A stretch of 64,000 nt of DNA. Origin: Hyaloscypha bicolor E (lineage: Eukaryota > Ascomycota > Leotiomycetes > Helotiales > Hyaloscyphaceae). The notes beneath the pieces were generated by a model, which was not told where the DNA came from, searched no databases, and saw only the letters and a list, made by a program, of their open reading frames with translations. The translations under genes and the position numbers were made by a program. This document shows positions 57,983 to 64,000 of this stretch, piece by piece. Numbering within the stretch: position 1 is the first letter of the stretch; each line of letters opens with the position of its first letter. The stretch lies in contig NW_020194684.1 of assembly GCF_002865645.1 (NCBI RefSeq), positions 527,308 through 591,307 on the forward strand, given 5' to 3'.

Positions 57983-58441
57983 TCAGGTCACCCGGTAACC
58001 ATATCGTGTGCCCCTTCTTTTTCCCACCGTTTGACACGTGTTCCCAAACCTCTCCAGCCCATCTTCAGATATCCCAGTCTTCAGCTGCACGCTCATACTC
58101 AACGGCTTTAGGTTGTTCAGACCTCGCATCCACTCATCCCCAGGGGCCCTCTGCTCCCTGGGCCTGAAGATCAAACGGGTCGATCATAAACTCATAAGCA
58201 TGGTAAACCCCGTTGAAAGCGCGATATCTACTCTCCGCAGATTTCGTAGAAGGAAGGCGCCATCACGTGCTTCTAAATTTAGAACACCTTGCATCGCAGG
58301 TTTGCTTGCAGTTAGGTCTGGGAACGCCATGTCGGAAAAACACAAGAAGCCTGTGGTCTCAAGTGGAAAATCGAGAAGTTGGAGGCAGAATATGGGTAGG
58401 ACAACGCTGGAGATTGTGATCTCATAGCTGAGAAAAGTCAT
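57983..58441 (-). pseudogene. Protein remnant interrupted by a single TGA
   Basis: A single minus-strand frame runs across the interval except for one TGA at about 58184-58186. Upstream it reads LNLEARDGAFLLRNLRRVDIAL, downstream IFRPREQRAPGDEWMRGLNNLKPLSMSV. The alternation of LRNLRRVDI and LNNLKPLSMSV resembles the second half of fungal 2EXR/F-box-like proteins. TGA is one change from CGA or TGG. The family assignment is weak. Confidence 0.35.
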
Positions 58442-58594
58442 CGAGTTTCGAGAAGTAAAGTGATCCTAGTTTTCTACATATCGAGACATTCTCCCATCGC
58501 TGGCTCCACATAATTTCTGCCGATGCCCGACTGCTGCTCAACTTACTCCTTATGAACTTACATCATTATTTTCCAAGGGGTATCGCTTCTGAAT

Positions 58595-61500
58595 TCACGA
58601 AGAAAGGGTTTCTTGGTCCTCATAATCGCTCTCTCTCCTTCTTTTGGACCAAGCCCGGCTTTCGGATTCAGAGCTCTCACGTTCATGCTTCCGGTTCCGG
58701 AAGTTTCCCCCAGGGCGTTCAAGCTCATTGGTATCATCTGGTGACAAGTCCTCATTGCCCAGGCCGTTATATCCATGGCCGTGCCCATGCCCGTTGACGT
58801 ATGCCCTTCCCGGGCTGCGCTCTCTGTGTCCAAACCTGGGATCGGGTCCCTTGTTAAAAGAGATTGACGGAGGGCTTCCCAAAAATGGACGCTGCTTTGC
58901 GCGATTTGGCGACGGGATGCGTAGTCCCAGAAAATTGGACGACTCGTCCTGGCTTCTATCGAAAGGACTGCTCGGCCGTCGCCCCGTGATGGATGGCTGC
59001 CGCTGTCCAAAGCCAATTGCCCCGGCATATTGGCCTCCGGGTGAGAGAGCACCAGGGTTGTAAGCCTGAACATCCTCTGCTCTGGGTTGCTCACGCTTCC
59101 AGTGATCGGAACGGTCACCGCGCTCGAAAGCCATCTCGCCGTCCGTTTTGCCCACAGTTTCCTGCATGAATTGATCAAAGTCTTCCGTGACGACGTGTAT
59201 CATTTTGAAGTGCTCGGTAGTCAATCTCGGCTGGATGTTATCCTTCCTTGCATCGAAATGTGCGAGCGATGAGGCAATCTGGATAGCGTTGCGGATTTGC
59301 CTGCCGTTCCAACGATACTTACCCCTGTACTCGTTGAACTTCTCTTCAGCCAGCCGCAGAATTTCTTGCTCATTAATTTGAAGAGGTGGCAGGTTCGTGT
59401 CCATGCAGCGTTCTTTTTCGACTCTTCGCAGCCGATCAATGTTCATTTTCCAGATCTCCATTGTTTGCTGCAAGTCAAGTGGTGGGTAGTATAAGGTGAG
59501 GTGTATTCTTGACTTAAATGCTTCGTCAAGGGCTCCGGGGCGGTTGGTAGTCAGAAAGAGCAAGCCATCATAGTATTCCAGCACCCGTAAGAATACTAGT
59601 ACCAACATTCGTCAGTCGTTGCCCAAATCTGTAACTTTGCAATAGGAACTATGGGGCCGCGCAGGAGGAGAATTGACCCAGTAGAGATTCTTACCTGAAA
59701 CCAAAGCGTTCTTGGTCAGTGTGACATCTCCTTTTGACCTCTGCGAAAAAAAGGTGTCGACTTCATCTAATAGTAAGACACAGTCCCAGGTGTTCGCAAG
59801 TCGAAAGATCCTTCGTAGTGCGGTTTCCACTTCGGTAGGCGTCAAGCCAAGATCTCCACAGGTGATGGCGAACAACAGCTTTCCACTTGCTTGGGCGACG
59901 GCCTCAGCTGTTGCTGTCTTGCCAACGCCGGGCACTCCATGAAGCAAGATAAACAAACCCTTTCCTTTGCCCTTAATCCAATCCAAAGAAGTGCGCGTTA
60001 TGCCGTCCTTCCTGTCTGAGCTCTTCTTCATGAAATGATCCTCAACAAGTGCCTTGATCAAATCTTTGTAGCGATGGTTGATTTTGAGACAATCAAAGCC
60101 ATCGCTGGACTCTTTTACAGGACCAAGTCCGTATACATCCAATTGTACGAACTTCCGATCCCGTAGTACGTAACCAAAGACTCGGCTTGGGAGGAGCGGT
60201 AGATCGCAGTCATGCAGGCATTCGGAAGTTGTCAGTCTGTTGTTCTTGTTGTTCTCTCGAATTCTGGCTAGAAATTTGTCTTCGACGAGGTTCTTATTTC
60301 GCTCGTACGTGCTGATCGCTGCACGTAGGACGATTATTTCGGTTGTCTCGGCCAGAAGCGTTGTTCTTTGGGAATCCGACCAACAGCATGTGTAAAAATC
60401 GTCGACCACAGTCAACCTGCGAGGCTCTTGGGGCTTCAAAATAGACGGTACTGGTTTCCATGAGGGGCATGTCTGAAACGCCTCGACAAAATCGATAATG
60501 ACTTCACTATCGACATACTCGGAACGCTTAAGATCGTTACCCTCTGCAACGGTAGTCGGTTGTCCAAGGGGAGACCTCGTCACCGTCCACCAATTATATG
60601 CTCTGTGTCTTTCCTCGATACTGCAGAGGAATTTTTGCCCATACTGCGTGTAAAACTCGAGTCTTTCTTCGTGATTTGTGAGAAACCGATATGGAAACAC
60701 CTTCAGCGACTGGATCGGACGCACCCCTTCATACGGATGAATCTCGAAAGTGTCAGTTACTACGCAGAATTCTTCTCCAGTAAAGTCGATATAGTAACAT
60801 TCAACTTCAAAAGGGGCCTTCTCTCCGTCATCATCGCTGACGTGATTTCGATTTTGGGGAGACGTGAATTGAGTCCCGGCCGCAAGAATGCGCCAGGCTC
60901 TGTGACCGAGGCTGAAATCGTTTGTCTCCTGGATCTGGCCGCCTCCCACAGATCGGTAGATAAGTTTGCCAGTTCTGAAAAGATACCACAGATCGTGAAA
61001 CCGTACTTTTGCATTGGAGGTTCCATTCAAATTGTCGAACTGAGAATAGAGAGGTATGATCTCGCTTTCCATGAATTGAACATAACATTTCAAGTCTGCA
61101 AGCGCTGCTGCGCTATCACCCACAGAAGCTTTGTCTCCCTCAATTGTTAGTTCGGAATTTCCGTCTAAGCTAGCCGGAGTTCGAGCTGCTTCAAGAGTTT
61201 CATCTTTCTGGCCCCACTTGAGCTCCAGCTCTTTCAGAAAATCTAAAACCTGTGGATGGAAATAGATGAGGGGGCTGAAGGCCGAATGAACGTCCGAGGC
61301 TGGCTGCCCCAAGACTCTGGCATGATCTTTGACAAAATGGACAGGATTGTTGGTGATTGTATTCGAATCCTCGAAATCAACTTGCTGTCTGCCTTCCCGG
61401 TGTGGATGCCTTGCGATGGCTGCGATACGGATTTCGAAGGCTTGCCTCTTGAGGCCAACTTCGATGTGGACATTAAATCTTTGCTTTTGGACTTTACGCG

Positions 61501-61791
61501 ATTCTTCGGGATGCTCTGTCGGAGTCGCCGTTCTTGCTGTATCTCCTCTTGGTCAAGAAAGGGGTCTGACAAGAGGACGTCCACGGCGTAAAGACCTTCC
61601 TCGGCGGCGTTGAACCGGTTTTTGAAGTGCAAAAGGTCACACTTCCGGACCTCTGGAATGATGTCAATCTGGCCTAGATACAGAGAATTCCCGAGCCCTT
61701 CGTGCTCATCTATCTCCGTGCCGAGGTCGATCCTCGAACCGCGCTCGGAGTCCATCTTCGGATCCTCAGATGTGTCTGCATTGGAGCGCAT
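58595..61791 (-). CDS. AAA+ ATPase with DUF7025 domain, one-base frameshift
   Basis: Two exons on the minus strand, 61791-59695 and 59595-58595 (99-base intron). Total coding length is 3098 bases, one short of a multiple of three. The missing base is near 61280: the frame ends RTFIRP and the next frame resumes SPLIYFHPQVLDFLKELE; one extra T would give the family's RPFSPLIYFH. With it the protein is about 1032 residues. Domains: N-terminal charged region; DUF7025 (about 270-400); AAA core with Walker A GVPGVGKTATAEA (about 617) and Walker B VLLLDEVDTFF (about 674), LFLTTNRPGALDEAFKSRIH (sensor and arginine residues, after the intron), and lid; C-terminal Pro/Gly/Arg-rich tail. Fungal members are remodelling ATPases of unknown substrate. 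The rest is clean, so an assembly error is as likely as a recent mutation. Confidence 0.82.
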
Positions 61792-62221
61792 TTGGAAAGT
61801 CTTCTGCGGTGTTGGTCATTCTAAATTAAAATTCGCTAAAGGAAACTTACGGCGCCGTTACACTTCTTTATTCTTAAGGCTAGGATCACGTTTTCCTGGA
61901 GGCTCCGCTGTGGGGATCGGTGTATTGGGAACTCAACACTAACAATTCCGGATAGACGGCCAAAAAGGTTCCTTGAGAATTATTAAATCACTGAAAAGTA
62001 GGCGAGCTTGAATATTCTGGTGCTAGAAATGGTTAAGTAACAAGACAGATGAGAAGTACAAGTATCATTTTGAGAGATTCTTGCTCGCTAGTGCGGCTAA
62101 CGATTCATGCTTGGATCTGCCTGGATCAGACAGACTCTGCCTAGATTAGATAAGAGCGAAGAGAAGGCTGTAGCGCTGCAGTAAGCACGCTATCTACGAA
62201 TAAGCTCTGGGAGAAGGCCTA
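61792..62221. other. Promoter side of AAA gene, no supported gene
   Basis: About 430 bases between the AAA ATPase start and the MITE. No ORF with features. The MITE insertion could affect this promoter. Confidence 0.45.
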
Positions 62222-62759
62222 ATAGTCGGACTTGACGTCGCGCTAAAGGGGCCCTTCCCTTTAGTCGGGGAAAGCGAGTTGTCCCGGGAAAGCGAGATGT
62301 CCCGCACCAAATAAAATCCTTAATAACTTGAAACCTTAATCTTTTTAAATAATTCTAAGTAATAGAATTAAAAATATAAGCCTTATAAACTAGATATAAT
62401 TCTCTAAAACTTAAAAAAAGATATAGGTAGAGAGTTATTAAGGTTTTAGTAATAAAATTACGAGGAATACAAAAATCGTAAGAATTATTTATTCGTAACC
62501 ATTTTGCAAATATTAGACCTATGACTTTTGCTTAATTATAATTTTTATTCTTTTACTTAAGACTTTAGCCCTTAAATATGTAACAGGTAACTGTAAGATC
62601 GCGAATAAAACGTATTAATTAGATTTTCTATAGCTAGTTCCTAATATTATTTTTTAGAAGGCAAAAAAGGCCGGTACGGGACATCTCGCTTTCCCGGGAC
62701 AACTCGCTTTCCCCGACTAAAGGGAAGGGCCCCTTTAGCGCGACGTCAAGTCCGACTAT
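62222..62759. mobile_element. MITE with 87-base inverted repeats and TA target duplication (Tc1/mariner type)
   Basis: The left end (62222-62308, starting ATAGTCGGACTTGACG) and the reverse complement of the right end (62673-62759) match for 87 bases with a single mismatch. TA flanks both sides (62220-62221 and 62760-62761). The 360-base core is AT-rich and non-coding. TA duplication and long TIRs indicate a Tc1/mariner/pogo-derived non-autonomous element. The nearly perfect arms suggest recent movement. Confidence 0.92.
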
Positions 62760-62761
62760 TA

Positions 62762-63227
62762 AATCCAAGACCCGTCAACTCTTTCCGGGGTCGGGTGCAG
62801 CCGAAAACCTCCGACTCATAGCAGCCGGGCGCGCTTGCAAGAAATGTCGCACCAATAAAAATCCAGAGCCAAGAGGCAGCAGGGCAGGCTGAAAGTGAGG
62901 CTTGCACTACGGGACGAGGCAAGGCAGACGAGCCACACCTTTCAAAACGCGTGCGGGTTAAGTACCAAGTTCATGCGGAAGGAGCGGCAAGATTTCTAAG
63001 CTCTTCTGAGAGTTGGGCGAGTCCTATGGCGACATCGAGGCCCTGGGAATCACATGTGAGTTGGTAGTGGATGTTCTCCACAAGATCGGTCATTAGGACT
63101 TGAGTACTCTCCTCTTCCTATTACTCTCTCAAGCGCAGCCATGATAAATAAACATCAAACACTATTGAGCCTTTAGAACCCGAAGCCGCATCCATTTCAT
63201 TTCATTTGCTTTTCCTCTCTGGGCAGA
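62762..63227. other. Intergenic region upstream of DUF7708 gene
   Basis: No ORF of note. A GC-richer stretch follows the MITE and a CT-rich segment precedes the next start codon. No clear TATA. Confidence 0.4.
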
Positions 63228-63976
63228 ATGGCAAATGAACAAACAGGACCTGCAACATTTGTGACTCATTACCTCCAGGAAAGAGGACCGGAGATAGCGG
63301 GGATACATGATGCATGGGCCGTGGAATCCAGCTTCAATGAATCTAAGGCGACATACGAGGCAAAAGAAAAGCATGAGTATGTTCAATTTTGCAGCATTAC
63401 TAAATACCAAAGAGTTCGAGGCTTACTTCGAGTAGGGAGTTCATGGAAGCGCTGCACGAATACGGAAGGCCTGAAGGTCGCAAACTCCCGTTCAACCCTG
63501 TCGATTGCTCCTGGCGAGATGTGCTCAAGGAGCTAGACAAGGCCGAAGACGCTGCAGCCACCAGCGAACAAGATGACAAGAAGCTCTTAACACTCAGCAG
63601 GAGGAAATTGAATACTATGTCAAATTCGATTATGCCTCTCCTAGATGCTATTCCTAAGGAGTTGTGGATCCTTCGGGGTGGACAAGCCATCATCTTCCAC
63701 GTGTGCATTGCCCTTAAAACCCTCCATTTTCTAAGACTAATAAAACTGTTACAGCTTGCTCAATATAGAGAGACGGTCAGACGAGACATCTTAGACACCT
63801 TTGAAGACATACCGGGTATTATTACAATGGCCTACAGCAAGTCTCAGAGGTTTCCCCAAGATGCCAAGCTGCATGATTCGATAGAAGATTTGAAAGTGAC
63901 ACTCTTCGATGCTATTCCCAGCCTGATTGAGATTTTGATGCCGGGAAAATTCTGTTGTGGCCCTAGCCTAAAGTAA
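63228..63976 (+). CDS. DUF7708-domain protein, possible N-terminus of a STAND gene
   Basis: Two exons, 63228-63376 and 63436-63976 (59-base intron), 229 residues as far as readable. The second exon holds a helical domain with SWRDVLKELDKAEDA, RGGQAIIFHVCIALKTLHFLRLIKLLQ, then IEDLKVTLFDAIPSLIEILMPGKF, which fits the N-terminal DUF7708 of fungal NACHT/STAND proteins. The frame ends FCCGPSLK-stop. A possible donor (GTAAAA at about 63973) directly overlaps the stop, so the gene may continue beyond the window into an ATPase module. Otherwise it is a truncated, stand-alone form. The twin cysteines near the end could be lipidated if it ends here. Confidence 0.65.
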
Positions 63977-64000
63977 AACTGACCTCATTCAGGGCTGATA

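Overview
The window is nuclear DNA of a filamentous ascomycete (Pezizomycotina). Leotiomycetes is my guess from the general look of the proteins, not something I could test. Genes are short, on both strands, and cut by GT-AG introns of about 45-140 bases. Fungal-specific families occur: PTH11-like rhodopsin-domain protein, DUF6594, 2EXR, a fungal STAND N-terminal domain, DUF7708, GH76 and UapA-like permease. All gene models were spliced by hand from frame, splice sites and family resemblance. No tRNA, rRNA or CRISPR was found.

Layout. 1-8.5 kb: remnant of a quercetin 2,3-dioxygenase, a secreted TNT-domain protein, a broken NIS-type (IucA/IucC) siderophore synthetase, an AT-rich minisatellite, a small inverted-repeat element and a PTH11-like membrane protein. 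8.5-22 kb: a P450 with a duplicated 78-base promoter segment, a DUF6594 membrane protein, a possible decayed membrane protein, a retropepsin-like protein and a GFA-type zinc protein. 22-34 kb: a hAT-type MITE with a perfect 8-base target duplication, a lysophospholipase, a long AT-hook/BRCT nuclear protein and an ankyrin protein with a STAND-type N-terminus. 34-46 kb: a coding remnant, a small secreted Ala/Pro-rich protein, two regulatory-looking 2EXR/F-box-like proteins, a membrane-anchored SDR, a DyP peroxidase and a broken glutathione transferase. 46-54 kb: an NCS1 permease, an amidohydrolase/deaminase and a UapA-like purine permease. 54-64 kb: a broken phosphatidylserine decarboxylase, a GH76 mannanase, an AAA+ ATPase with a one-base frameshift, a TA-flanked MITE with 87-base inverted repeats and a DUF7708 gene at the edge.

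Two themes stand out. First, 46.5-53.6 kb looks like a nucleobase uptake and catabolism cluster. The intergenic space between the divergent deaminase and UapA-like genes holds an exact TCGG-N6-CCGA site, the binding pattern known for the Aspergillus nidulans purine regulator UaY, and three TGATAG (AreA-type GATA) sites. Second, metabolic genes show widespread decay: quercetinase, siderophore synthetase, GST, PS decarboxylase, and probably NCS1 and the AAA ATPase carry stops, frameshifts or a lost splice site. Housekeeping-like genes beside them are intact. This suggests recent loss of catabolic and secondary functions, or in part assembly errors, next to young MITE insertions.
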